Shown: piece after piece, positions 1 through 7,411 of the stretch | How the letters are laid out: each line of letters starts with the position of its first letter | Numbering within the stretch: position 1 is the stretch's first letter | Source of the DNA: UBA4416 sp044353195 | GTDB taxonomy: Bacteria; Bacteroidota; Bacteroidia; B-17B0; Aurantibacillaceae | Length of the DNA stretch: 11,859 nucleotides | NCBI GenBank assembly: GCA_044353195.1 | Contig: JBILCJ010000054.1 | Location: 1-11,859, forward strand | Direction of reading: 5' to 3' | Made by a program: the position numbers and the translations under genes | Notes under the pieces: model-generated | The model's database searches: none | Seen by the model: only the letters and a program-made list of their open reading frames with translations | What the model was told of the DNA's origin: nothing

Positions 1-3000
1 AAACTATTTTTGCATATAATTCATTTAGCAATAATAATAATGATGATTTGGGGATTGGTAATAATACCGGAAATGGCAATCCAGATTGGACTTTTATGCA
101 TAATGCGGCTTCTTATGGTACAAAAGTCCTTTACATTTGTGTACAACAAGGCTTGTTTATCAATACGCAACCTTCAACACTAACGGTTAATGCCTGCGCT
201 AATGCCACTGTTGCTCCTTTAACAGCGAGTGTATCAGTTAATTCAGGTTCTGTTACAGGTTACACGTGGTATAGCAATACGCTTAATAGCACCACTGGAG
301 GCACCATTGTTGCTACTACGGCAACTTCAGCAACAAGTAATTCATATACACCACCAACAAGTTTAGTTGGGACCAGATATTATTATTGTACAATAACAAG
401 TTCAACAGGCGGAACAATTACAACAACTACTTCAGGCGCTATTACTATTAATGCCACTCCAACCGTAGTAGTTAATTCAGGCTCTATTTGTGCAGGAAAA
501 TCATTTACTATGAGCCCATCAGGCGCTTCAGCTTATGTGTATACAGGAGGTGCAGCAATTGTAAGTCCAGGTACTACAACTTCATACACAATAACAGGAA
601 CAACATCAGGTTGTTCAAACACAGCGATTGCAACAGTAACAGTTAACACCAATCCAACCGTGGCAGTCAATTCAGGATCTATTTGTAATGGTTCTTCATT
701 CACGATGAATCCGACAGGCGCATCCACGTATGTATATACAGGAGGTTCAGCCATTGTTAGTCCATCAACAAATTCATCTTATACCGTAACAGGAACCAGT
801 GCGTTAGGTTGTACAAATACAGCGGTGTCTTCAGTTACTGTTAATACTATACCAACAGTAGCCGTTAATTCAGGCGCTATTTGTAATGGCTCTTCATTTA
901 CAATGATTCCAAGTGGCGCATCAACGTATGCTTACACTGGCGGTTCCGCTTCAGTGAGTCCAAGTTCAACAACATCTTATACCGTAACAGGAACAAGTGT
1001 AGCAGGATGTTCAAACACAGCCGTTTCAACTGTAACTGTTAATACAATCCCAACAGTAGCTGTAAACTCAGGCTCTATTTGTAATGGATCTTCATTTACG
1101 ATGATTCCATCAGGTGCAGCAACGTATGCTTATACAGGCGGTTCAGCAACAGTAAATCCAAGTTCTACAACAACATATACTGTAACAGGAACAAGCTCAG
1201 CAGGTTGTTCAAACACAGCTGTTGCAACAGTAACAGTTAATACTAACCCAACGGTAGCAGTTAACTCAGGAGCCATTTGTAATGGATCTTCATTCACCAT
1301 GATTCCATCAGGCGCATCAACGTATGTTTACTCAAGTGGAACAGCAACAGTAAGTCCATCAGCCAACACCAACTATACCGTAATAGGAACCAGTGCGTTA
1401 GGTTGTACTAACACAGCGGTGTCTTCAGTTACTGTTAATGCTATACCAACAGTAGCAGTTACTTCAGGTTCAATTTGTAATGGCTCATCTTATACAATGA
1501 TCCCAGGAGGAGCGAGTACATATGTTTATTCAAGTGGAGGATCATTAGTAAGTCCCACAACTAATACAAGTTATACTGTAACAGGAACAAGTGCAGCCGG
1601 TTGTTCAAATACAGCTGTTTCAAACGTAACAGTTAATGCTATACCAGCAGTATCTGTTAACTCAGGATCTATTTGTGCAGGTAAATCATTTACGATGACA
1701 CCAACAGGCGCATCAACGTATGCTTATACAGGTGGTTCGGCTATCGTTAGTCCAAGTTCAACAACAACCTATACTGTAACAGGAACAAGCTCAGCAGGAT
1801 GTTCAAATACCGCTGTTGCAACAGTAACAGTTAATGCTAACCCAACGGTAGCTGTTAACTCAGGAGCCATTTGTAATGGATCTTCATTCACCATGATTCC
1901 ATCAGGCGCATCAACGTATGTTTACTCAAGTGGAACAGCAACAGTAAGTCCATCAGCCAACACCAACTATACCGTAATAGGAACCAGTGCGTTAGGTTGT
2001 ACTAACACAGCAGTAGCTTCAGTTACTGTTAATGCTATACCAACAGTAGCAGTTACTTCAGGTTCTATTTGTAATGGTTCATCATTCACAATGGTTCCAA
2101 GTGGTGCTTTATCTTATGTTTATTCAAGTGGTGCAGCATTGGTAAGTCCAAGTACAACCACAACCTATAGCGTAACAGGCACCAATGCAGCAGGTTGTAC
2201 AAACACTGCCTTATCAACGGTAACCGTTAATGCGATTCCAACAATCGTTATACCTCCAACAGGAGTTTGTACAGGCGGAACAGCAACCCTTACTCCAACA
2301 GGTGCATCAACGTATACTTACTCAGGAGGTTCAGCTATTGTAACACCAGCAAGTAATACAACGTATACCATTACAGGAACCAGTGCAGCAGGATGTATTG
2401 GTAGCGCTGTCACAACGGTATCAGTAAGTGGTTCTTTAATCTTTGCAGTTAACTCGGGGTCTATTTGTACAGGTAAATCATTTACCATGACACCAAGTGG
2501 TGCAGCAACGTATACCTATTCAAGTGGTTCTCCAGTAGTGTCACCAACAACTAACACAACTTACACCGTAACAGGAGCAAGTGCAGCAGGATGTTTAGGA
2601 ACAGCGATTGCTTCAGTAACAGTAAACGTCAATCCAACAGTAGCAGTGAACTCTGGTTCCATCTGTAATGGATCTTCATTCATCATGAACCCAACAGGAG
2701 CAGCAACGTATGTATACACAGGAGGTTCAGCAACCGTAAGTCCAACAACTAATACAAACTATACCGTAACAGGAACGAGTGCGTTAGGTTGTACAAACAC
2801 AGCGGTATCAAACGTCACAGTGAATGCGAATCCAGTATTAACAGTTAACTCTGGCTCACTTTGTTCAGGAAACAACTTTACCTTTACACCAACAGGAGCA
2901 ATCAGTTTTACGTATTCAAGTGGAAGTGCAGTGGTTACACCAACAGCAACAACAGATTACACTGTAACAGGTTCTAACGCCTTTGGATGTACAACGAGCA

Positions 3001-4103
3001 GTGTAAAAACTATCACGGTAAGTATTACACCAGTAATCAACGTGAGTTCAGGTGCTGTTTGTACAGGTGGTTCTTGGACTATCACACCAACAGGTGCTGC
3101 AACGTATACGTATTCAAGTGGTTCAGCAGTGGTAACACCAACAGCAGCCACAACAGATTACACCGTATCTGGTTCAAACATCGATGGTTGCCAAAGTTTA
3201 GCAGTGATTACCATTACAGTTAATCCAACATTATTGTTTAGCCCTAACAGTGGTTCTGTGTGTATCGGTAGTACCTTTACCATGAGTCCAACAGGAGCGT
3301 TATCATACACGTATTCAAGTGGAACAGCATTAGTAACACCAACTACAACTACAACGTACACGATTATTGCAGTTAACTCAGTAGGATGTTTAGGTGAAGA
3401 TTATTGTACTGTAACAGTCAATGCTTTACCAACTCTAACGGTAAACTCAGGAGCTATTTGTACAGGACAAAGCTTTACCATTGTTCCAACAGGTGCAAGC
3501 ACGTATACCTATTCATCAGGAAGCGATGTGGTGAATCCATTAGCAACCACTGATTACAGTATAACAGGAACGGATGCCAATGGTTGTGTAACAGCGACGG
3601 ATGCAATCAGCACAGTAACTGTAAACGCTTTACCAACGGTAACAGCAGCATCAGACTTTACATTAATATGTTTAGGTGAAGTTGCAACGTTAACAGCAGG
3701 TGGCGCAACAACGTATGCTTGGAACACCAGTGCAACAACAGCTTCAACATCAGTTACACCAACTACAACAACAACCTACAGCGTTGATGGAACAGATGGA
3801 AATGGTTGTGTCAACACAGCAAACGTAACCGTGAATGTGAACGATTGCGTTGGTATCCAACAATTGAGTTCAACTCAATTAAATGTGAGTGTGTATCCAA
3901 ATCCAACAACTGGATTAGTAACCTTAGATTTAAATGCAGCAACACAAATTACAATCACCAATGCCTTAGGCCAAGTTATATTAACTGAAACAGTAGTAGC
4001 AGGAAAACAAACGATTGATCTTAAAAACCAAAACAACGGTTTATATTTTATGAACTTAAATCAAGATGGTAAACAACAAACCATCAAAGTGATTAAGAAC
4101 TAA
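1..4103 (+). CDS. Giant repeat-containing secreted/surface protein with T9SS type A C-terminal sorting domain (5' partial)
   Basis: The reading frame is open to the left edge (first full codon at 3) and stops with TAA at 4101-4103, giving 1366 residues of a longer protein. A TTG at 48 is only an internal leucine codon. The visible part begins with the end of one domain, then an Ig-like domain of about 90 residues (about 180-452). It continues with 17 tandem repeats of about 66 residues (453-3836). The last 74 residues (3879-4100) form a sorting domain: VSVYPNPTTG, then ITNALGQVI, then NNGLYFMNL, ending in KVIKN. This is the TIGR04183-type signal cleaved during T9SS export, usually with attachment of the protein to surface polysaccharide. 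Each repeat looks like an Ig/PKD-type beta sandwich with one cysteine pair. A stalk-like adhesin or gliding/biofilm surface protein is the likely role, but no ligand-binding or catalytic domain is visible here. It may lie upstream. A terminator follows at once, so this is the last gene of its transcript. Confidence 0.93.
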   Translation, partial: TIFAYNSFSNNNNDDLGIGNNTGNGNPDWTFMHNAASYGTKVLYICVQQGLFINTQPSTLTVNACANATVAPLTASVSVNSGSVTGYTWYSNTLNSTTGGTIVATTATSATSNSYTPPTSLVGTRYYYCTITSSTGGTITTTTSGAITINATPTVVVNSGSICAGKSFTMSPSGASAYVYTGGAAIVSPGTTTSYTITGTTSGCSNTAIATVTVNTNPTVAVNSGSICNGSSFTMNPTGASTYVYTGGSAIVSPSTNSSYTVTGTSALGCTNTAVSSVTVNTIPTVAVNSGAICNGSSFTMIPSGASTYAYTGGSASVSPSSTTSYTVTGTSVAGCSNTAVSTVTVNTIPTVAVNSGSICNGSSFTMIPSGAATYAYTGGSATVNPSSTTTYTVTGTSSAGCSNTAVATVTVNTNPTVAVNSGAICNGSSFTMIPSGASTYVYSSGTATVSPSANTNYTVIGTSALGCTNTAVSSVTVNAIPTVAVTSGSICNGSSYTMIPGGASTYVYSSGGSLVSPTTNTSYTVTGTSAAGCSNTAVSNVTVNAIPAVSVNSGSICAGKSFTMTPTGASTYAYTGGSAIVSPSSTTTYTVTGTSSAGCSNTAVATVTVNANPTVAVNSGAICNGSSFTMIPSGASTYVYSSGTATVSPSANTNYTVIGTSALGCTNTAVASVTVNAIPTVAVTSGSICNGSSFTMVPSGALSYVYSSGAALVSPSTTTTYSVTGTNAAGCTNTALSTVTVNAIPTIVIPPTGVCTGGTATLTPTGASTYTYSGGSAIVTPASNTTYTITGTSAAGCIGSAVTTVSVSGSLIFAVNSGSICTGKSFTMTPSGAATYTYSSGSPVVSPTTNTTYTVTGASAAGCLGTAIASVTVNVNPTVAVNSGSICNGSSFIMNPTGAATYVYTGGSATVSPTTNTNYTVTGTSALGCTNTAVSNVTVNANPVLTVNSGSLCSGNNFTFTPTGAISFTYSSGSAVVTPTATTDYTVTGSNAFGCTTSSVKTITVSITPVINVSSGAVCTGGSWTITPTGAATYTYSSGSAVVTPTAATTDYTVSGSNIDGCQSLAVITITVNPTLLFSPNSGSVCIGSTFTMSPTGALSYTYSSGTALVTPTTTTTYTIIAVNSVGCLGEDYCTVTVNALPTLTVNSGAICTGQSFTIVPTGASTYTYSSGSDVVNPLATTDYSITGTDANGCVTATDAISTVTVNALPTVTAASDFTLICLGEVATLTAGGATTYAWNTSATTASTSVTPTTTTTYSVDGTDGNGCVNTANVTVNVNDCVGIQQLSSTQLNVSVYPNPTTGLVTLDLNAATQITITNALGQVILTETVVAGKQTIDLKNQNNGLYFMNLNQDGKQQTIKVIKN
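453..3836 (+). repeat. Array of 17 tandem coding repeats, about 198 bp (66 aa) each
   Basis: Units start near 453, 648, 846, 1044, 1242, 1440, 1638, 1836, 2034, 2232, 2430, 2628, 2826, 3024, 3225, 3423 and 3627. The period is exactly 198 bp from unit 2 to unit 13. Unit 1 is one codon short, unit 14 one codon long, unit 16 two codons long, and unit 17 is longer and more divergent. The core pattern is PTVAVNSGSICNGSSFTM, then PSGASTYxYxxG, then VSPxxxTxYTVTGT, then GCxNTAVxxVTVN. Both cysteines, in SIC and GC, occur in every unit, so one disulfide per domain is plausible; unit 15 has an extra one. Two sub-types differ at the middle turn (YTGG or YSSG). Units near the C-terminus diverge most, while units 2-9 are most alike, which suggests recent expansion in the middle of the array. 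Confidence 0.95.
1260..2011 (+). repeat. Recent three-unit (594 bp) duplication inside the repeat array
   Basis: Bases 1260-1417 (unit 5) and 1854-2011 (unit 8) are identical over 158 bp at an offset of 594 bp, exactly three repeat units. Similarity continues on both sides: units 4 and 7 share their C-terminal halves and units 6 and 9 share their N-terminal parts. Other unit pairs differ at many synonymous sites. The pattern fits duplication of a three-unit block, or gene conversion between units in phase. Confidence 0.85.
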
Positions 4104-4123
4104 TCATAAACTATTTCTTTATT

Positions 4124-4158
4124 AAAAAAACCTGCTTGTGATACAAGCAGGTTTTTTT
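4124..4158 (+). terminator. Rho-independent terminator after the repeat protein gene
   Basis: A nine-base-pair stem (CCTGCTTGT at 4131-4139 with ACAAGCAGG at 4143-4151) encloses a three-base GAT loop. Seven A precede it and seven T follow it. It lies 20 bases after the stop codon and would end transcription from the left; the flanking A-run could also support termination from the other strand. Confidence 0.92.
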
Positions 4159-4234
4159 ATTTAAATATTAAACCTCATTTTTTTAGTCTTACTCACTGAG
4201 TTACCCTTTTTAATAGTTAATTAAATATAAACAG

Positions 4235-4265
4235 TTGCTTTTTTTACTAAATAATGTTAATTTTA
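4235..4265 (+). promoter_or_regulatory. Weak candidate promoter for the membrane protein gene
   Basis: TTG at 4235-4237 is followed, after 20 bases, by TAATTTTA at 4258-4265. This matches seven of eight positions of the Bacteroidota minus-7 element TAnnTTTG. It would give a leader of about 20 bases before the ATG at 4291. The region is very A/T-rich, so a chance match is possible. The rest of the gap from 4159 to 4290 shows only A/T-rich DNA and a short inverted repeat (ACTCA-C-TGAGT, 4191-4201). Confidence 0.3.
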
Positions 4266-4290
4266 GTTAAACCAATTAATTTATGACATC

Positions 4291-6351
4291 ATGACAACAA
4301 TTATTATTTCTTTATTATGCTTGTACTTCATAAGTAAGGCATATGAAACAATCTCGGGGAAAAAGGCACAATTTAATTTAGATGCAGATAAAATAATAAA
4401 ATCGTTAGTCATAGAAAGTGGGGTATGGAGTTTCTTAATTCCCATTACCTCGGCTATTATATTTCTATATAATATGCTGGCTAGTATCGTATGGATTATT
4501 TCAGTATGCATTAACTTTATTTTATTTATTGCTAAATGGATATGGAATGAAATTGTTATTGCAGGGTTTTATTTAGTGTTTAAAATAATTTGGCATTATT
4601 TAGTGATGTGGCCATGGAATTTATTTTTATTAAGTTTTTCTTCCATTAAAACATCTTTTACTTGGAGAAACCTAAAAATATCATTTCTTGGGTTAAGTTT
4701 TTCCTTTTTATTGATTTTTTTGGGGAACCTAATGGTCTCTCATTTTGAATGGAATGCTCTGATTAAACATTTTTTTAATTTGTTATCAATTATCCCAATT
4801 GGAATAGCAATTTATAATATCACAAAAAAAGATGAAGGTTTAGGAAATGCTAACTACTTATATAACTTACTTTATATAATTGGCATTTTATTCTTAGTGC
4901 TTGGGTTAGAATTTATCATATTATATGTTGGATCACTTACAACTAATTATTCTTACGTATTATCTTCTGTATTTTTAGGTGGCTCAATCATTGGAAGCAG
5001 TGTTTTAATATTTAATGCCGCTTTATTAATTTTTGCCGTATCTGCTTTACCTTCTTTCTCGCATACTTTTGCAGGACCTAGAAAAACGCTTTTACGTGCA
5101 TTTGGTCATCATTTAATGCATAAGTGGCCACAATATATTTTAGCTATACCTTGTATGATTTTGCCAATAGTAATTGTTTCTATTGCTCCTTATTTTTTAA
5201 GCCACGGAGCAGCATATGTTTCTAAAAATTTGACTAGTGCGTCTTATTCTCAAAGGGTAGAGAATATTGAAAAAGAAATAAAAGGAGGCGCTGACTATTC
5301 AGCTTGGATGGATTACAAAACTATTTCTGACGATAGTTTAACTAAATTAATGAATTTAGATAAATCTCTATTAGAAAAAAACATCGAACTTAAAACTGTT
5401 AAAAATAATAGTGATTATTTTAATGAATTTTATGAAAAGCATTCAAATTATTTAACAGCAATACCGATTTTCGTTTTGTATAAAGGGTATGATTTATATC
5501 AAAGCAAGGTCAATAATGTAATAAATACAGATCAGTATGCTAGTATTGCCATACAAAAAAATCAAAAAGATACGTCTGATATTATTAAAAAGATAGGTGG
5601 ATTAAAAGAAAGAATTGCCTTAAATGAGGAGGCAATTGCCGAAGCAAATAAAAATCTAAATGCCGTATGTGATACATCATCTGCAGCAGCAGTTGCTGAA
5701 GTAATACCAGTAATGGAAGATACAACAACTGCCCCAATAGTTACTAGTTACGATGCTTGCGAAGCGCAAAGAGTAATTTACAGAAAATCAATTGAAGATT
5801 ATTCTGAGGAAAAAAAACAAAATACGTTGTCTAAAAATAGAGCTGAACTTATTTTAACACATTTTAATGTTTTAAATGCTCAAATGATAGCCTCTGACAA
5901 TTCACAAAAAACTTCAGCCCTATTAGGTTTTAGCATTATTTCAATTTGGTTATGTTTATTAATGGCATTTACTTTGGCGGCAGCACTTTCATTATTTGCT
6001 GTAATTAATCATAGTATTTTCAATTTGAATGATGGAGATAAAAAATGGTTTATTGTTCAAGAAGTGGAAGCTGCTAATAAATTAAATCAAAACCAACCGT
6101 TTTTAGCCTTAGCAATTCTAATCGCCTTTACACTTGCAGGCACCAATCAAACGTTTAATAAAGTTTATTCAGCTATATATGTTGAATTTAATTTAAATGA
6201 GGACTCAAATAAGTCTGATTTAGTTGATAGCTTAAGCGTTAATCAGTCAGATTCACCAGCTGTTATGATTGATTCAATTAATGCAGTTATTGAATCAAAC
6301 AATTCAACTGAAATGAGTAATTCCCCAGGATTAGACGTAAATAATGAATAA
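4291..6351 (+). CDS. Polytopic membrane protein of unknown family with large helical extramembrane domain
   Basis: The 686-residue protein starts at ATG 4291 after an A/T-rich leader without a Shine-Dalgarno site. I do not recognise the family. Hydrophobic segments lie near residues 3-17, 45-80 (probably two), 86-115, 130-150, 161-177, 192-214, 222-252, 279-303, 543-573 and 603-618. The loop at 261-280 is rich in Arg, Lys and His and is probably cytoplasmic, which places residues 304-540 in the periplasm. That domain is charged and largely helical, with coiled-coil-like stretches near 318-332, 350-375 and 420-457. Cys460 and Cys490 flank an Ala/Thr/Pro-rich linker and could pair. Residues 632-686 form an acidic, Asn/Ser-rich tail that looks disordered. 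The membrane part is rich in Trp and Phe. No catalytic motif, nucleotide-binding loop or transporter signature was seen. The gene stands alone between two terminators, so context gives no function. A role in sensing, scaffolding or transport is only a guess. Confidence 0.88.
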   Translation: MTTIIISLLCLYFISKAYETISGKKAQFNLDADKIIKSLVIESGVWSFLIPITSAIIFLYNMLASIVWIISVCINFILFIAKWIWNEIVIAGFYLVFKIIWHYLVMWPWNLFLLSFSSIKTSFTWRNLKISFLGLSFSFLLIFLGNLMVSHFEWNALIKHFFNLLSIIPIGIAIYNITKKDEGLGNANYLYNLLYIIGILFLVLGLEFIILYVGSLTTNYSYVLSSVFLGGSIIGSSVLIFNAALLIFAVSALPSFSHTFAGPRKTLLRAFGHHLMHKWPQYILAIPCMILPIVIVSIAPYFLSHGAAYVSKNLTSASYSQRVENIEKEIKGGADYSAWMDYKTISDDSLTKLMNLDKSLLEKNIELKTVKNNSDYFNEFYEKHSNYLTAIPIFVLYKGYDLYQSKVNNVINTDQYASIAIQKNQKDTSDIIKKIGGLKERIALNEEAIAEANKNLNAVCDTSSAAAVAEVIPVMEDTTTAPIVTSYDACEAQRVIYRKSIEDYSEEKKQNTLSKNRAELILTHFNVLNAQMIASDNSQKTSALLGFSIISIWLCLLMAFTLAAALSLFAVINHSIFNLNDGDKKWFIVQEVEAANKLNQNQPFLALAILIAFTLAGTNQTFNKVYSAIYVEFNLNEDSNKSDLVDSLSVNQSDSPAVMIDSINAVIESNNSTEMSNSPGLDVNNE

Positions 6352-6380
6352 ATAAAAATTTCAGAATAATTAAAAACTAA

Positions 6381-6410
6381 AAAAGCAGAAGAGAAATCTT
6401 CTGCTTTTTT
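6381..6410 (+). terminator. Rho-independent terminator after the membrane protein gene
   Basis: A stem of about 12 base pairs (AAAAGCAGAAGA at 6381-6392 with TCTTCTGCTTTT at 6397-6408) closes on a GAAA tetraloop of the stable GNRA type, and a T-run follows to 6410. It lies 29 bases after the stop codon. Confidence 0.92.
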
Positions 6411-6427
6411 AATGCAAAAAAATTCTA

Positions 6428-6480
6428 GAAATGTTAAAGTCCATTTTGAAATGTTAAATAATATTGATTTTTAAATCAAT
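6428..6480. repeat. Direct and inverted repeats next to the promoter
   Basis: GAAATGTTAAA occurs at 6428-6438 and again at 6448-6458, exactly 20 bases apart, about two helical turns. Immediately downstream, ATTGATTT (6463-6470) and AAATCAAT (6473-6480) form a perfect eight-base inverted repeat around TT. The inverted repeat covers the promoter's TTG and part of its spacer, so a repressor bound there would block transcription, while the direct repeats sit where an activator would bind. The DNA is A/T-rich, so chance is not excluded and no regulator is identified. Confidence 0.4.
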
Positions 6481-6492
6481 GCATTAATTTTG
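6464..6492 (+). promoter_or_regulatory. Bacteroidota-type promoter for the barrel-protein operon
   Basis: TTG at 6464-6466 and TAATTTTG at 6485-6492 are separated by 18 bases. The second element matches the Bacteroidota minus-7 consensus TAnnTTTG at every defined position. Transcription would start near 6497-6500, giving a leader of about 20 bases before the GTG at 6518. A second TAATTTTG at 6511-6518 overlaps the start codon and would place transcription after it, so the upstream copy is preferred. Confidence 0.65.
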
Positions 6493-6517
6493 ATTTAAAT
6501 CGAATAAAAATAATTTT

Positions 6518-7366
6518 GTGTTTAAAACTTTAATCTTAATCGTTTGCATCCCTTTGTATTCTTTAGGTTCAAATGGAGAAGGTCCAATCGGAGCAAGGTC
6601 GAACTCATTAGCACACGCCTCATCATGTTTAATTGATGTGTGGAGTTCTCGTAATAATCAAGGAAGTTTAGGATTTATCAAACAATCAAATGTAGGCGCA
6701 TTTTATGAAAATCGTTTTTTTGTTAAAGAATTATCACAAAGCGGATTTGCATCGATTGTACCGATAAAAAAAGGAACATTCGGTTTAGCCTACTCTACCA
6801 TAGGATATAAACTGTATAGAGAATCACATGTTACATTAGGCTATGGAATGCAGTTAAATGAAACCGTTTCGTTAGGAATTGGAATGGATTATTTGACAAC
6901 TAGAATAAGCGATGTTTACGGAAAAGCTCATGCGTTAACGGGATCTTTTGGCATGACTGTCAAATTACTTTCAAACCTCAGGATAGCAACACACGTTTAT
7001 AACCCATTCAGAACATCAATTACACAGTATAATCACGAAAAAATACCAACCATCTTCAAATTTGGAGCGCAATATATTTTCTCACAAAAAGTGTTTCTAA
7101 TTTCTGAAGCTGAAAAAACATCCAGAGAAAAAACAAATATCAAACTTGGCATAGAGTATAATCCGGCATCCAATATATATTTAAGAGTTGGTTGTTGCAC
7201 CTATCCTAGTCAAGTTTCCTTTGGCATAGGCGTAATTTATAAGGGATTAAAAATAGATGTCAGTTCTATGTTTCATTCGGTACTGGGTGTGTCACCACAA
7301 ATAGCAATACATTATACGTTTGATAAAAATAATTCAAAACTATTTACTCAAACAAACAGTAATTAA
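6518..7366 (+). CDS. Predicted outer-membrane beta-barrel protein, PorV/UPF0164-like
   Basis: The 282-residue protein begins at GTG 6518. An in-frame TGA at 6491-6493 rules out a start further upstream, there is no ATG or TTG between them, and the first internal Met is near residue 111. Residues 1-17 form a signal peptide (FKTLILIVCIPLYSLGS). After it come the motif GARSNSLAHAS and many alternating beta strands such as FGLAYSTIGY, HVTLGYGMQL, VSLGIGMDYL, IKLGIEYNP and VSFGIGVIY, ending near IAIHYTF. An N-terminal GAR-S-ALGGA-like segment followed by short glycine/aromatic strands is typical of the PorV/PorQ/UPF0164 group in the FadL-like barrel superfamily. That assignment rests on general resemblance rather than a clear signature. 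A Cys-Cys pair occurs near residue 228. The next gene begins 46 bases downstream with no terminator or promoter between them, so the two are probably co-transcribed and may act together at the outer membrane. Confidence 0.8.
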   Translation: MFKTLILIVCIPLYSLGSNGEGPIGARSNSLAHASSCLIDVWSSRNNQGSLGFIKQSNVGAFYENRFFVKELSQSGFASIVPIKKGTFGLAYSTIGYKLYRESHVTLGYGMQLNETVSLGIGMDYLTTRISDVYGKAHALTGSFGMTVKLLSNLRIATHVYNPFRTSITQYNHEKIPTIFKFGAQYIFSQKVFLISEAEKTSREKTNIKLGIEYNPASNIYLRVGCCTYPSQVSFGIGVIYKGLKIDVSSMFHSVLGVSPQIAIHYTFDKNNSKLFTQTNSN

Positions 7367-7411
7367 AAACGAACTATTATTAAAATAAACTATTACATAT
7401 GTGGATTATTA

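Noticed and set aside
48..50. TTG as the start codon of the first gene
   Set aside because: The frame is open to the window edge, the TTG lies in the middle of an ordinary protein segment, and no signal peptide follows it, although a T9SS substrate needs one.
533..3361. Several minus-strand open frames of 64-73 codons within the first gene
   Set aside because: They recur with the 198-bp repeat because the sense repeat lacks the codons that give antisense stops. Their products are mirror shadows of the repeats, with no leader or independent support.
453..3836. Repeat array considered as a CRISPR or non-coding satellite
   Set aside because: The period is 198 bp, the units are in frame and protein-coding, and substitutions are mostly conservative or silent. 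There are no spacer-like unique segments.
4191..4201. Short inverted repeat ACTCA-C-TGAGT as an operator
   Set aside because: Five base pairs with a one-base centre is too short to separate from chance, and it lies well upstream of the candidate promoter.
4281..4511. 76-codon minus-strand open frame over the start of the membrane protein gene
   Set aside because: It is antisense to a strongly supported coding region and its hydrophobic content mirrors the sense strand.
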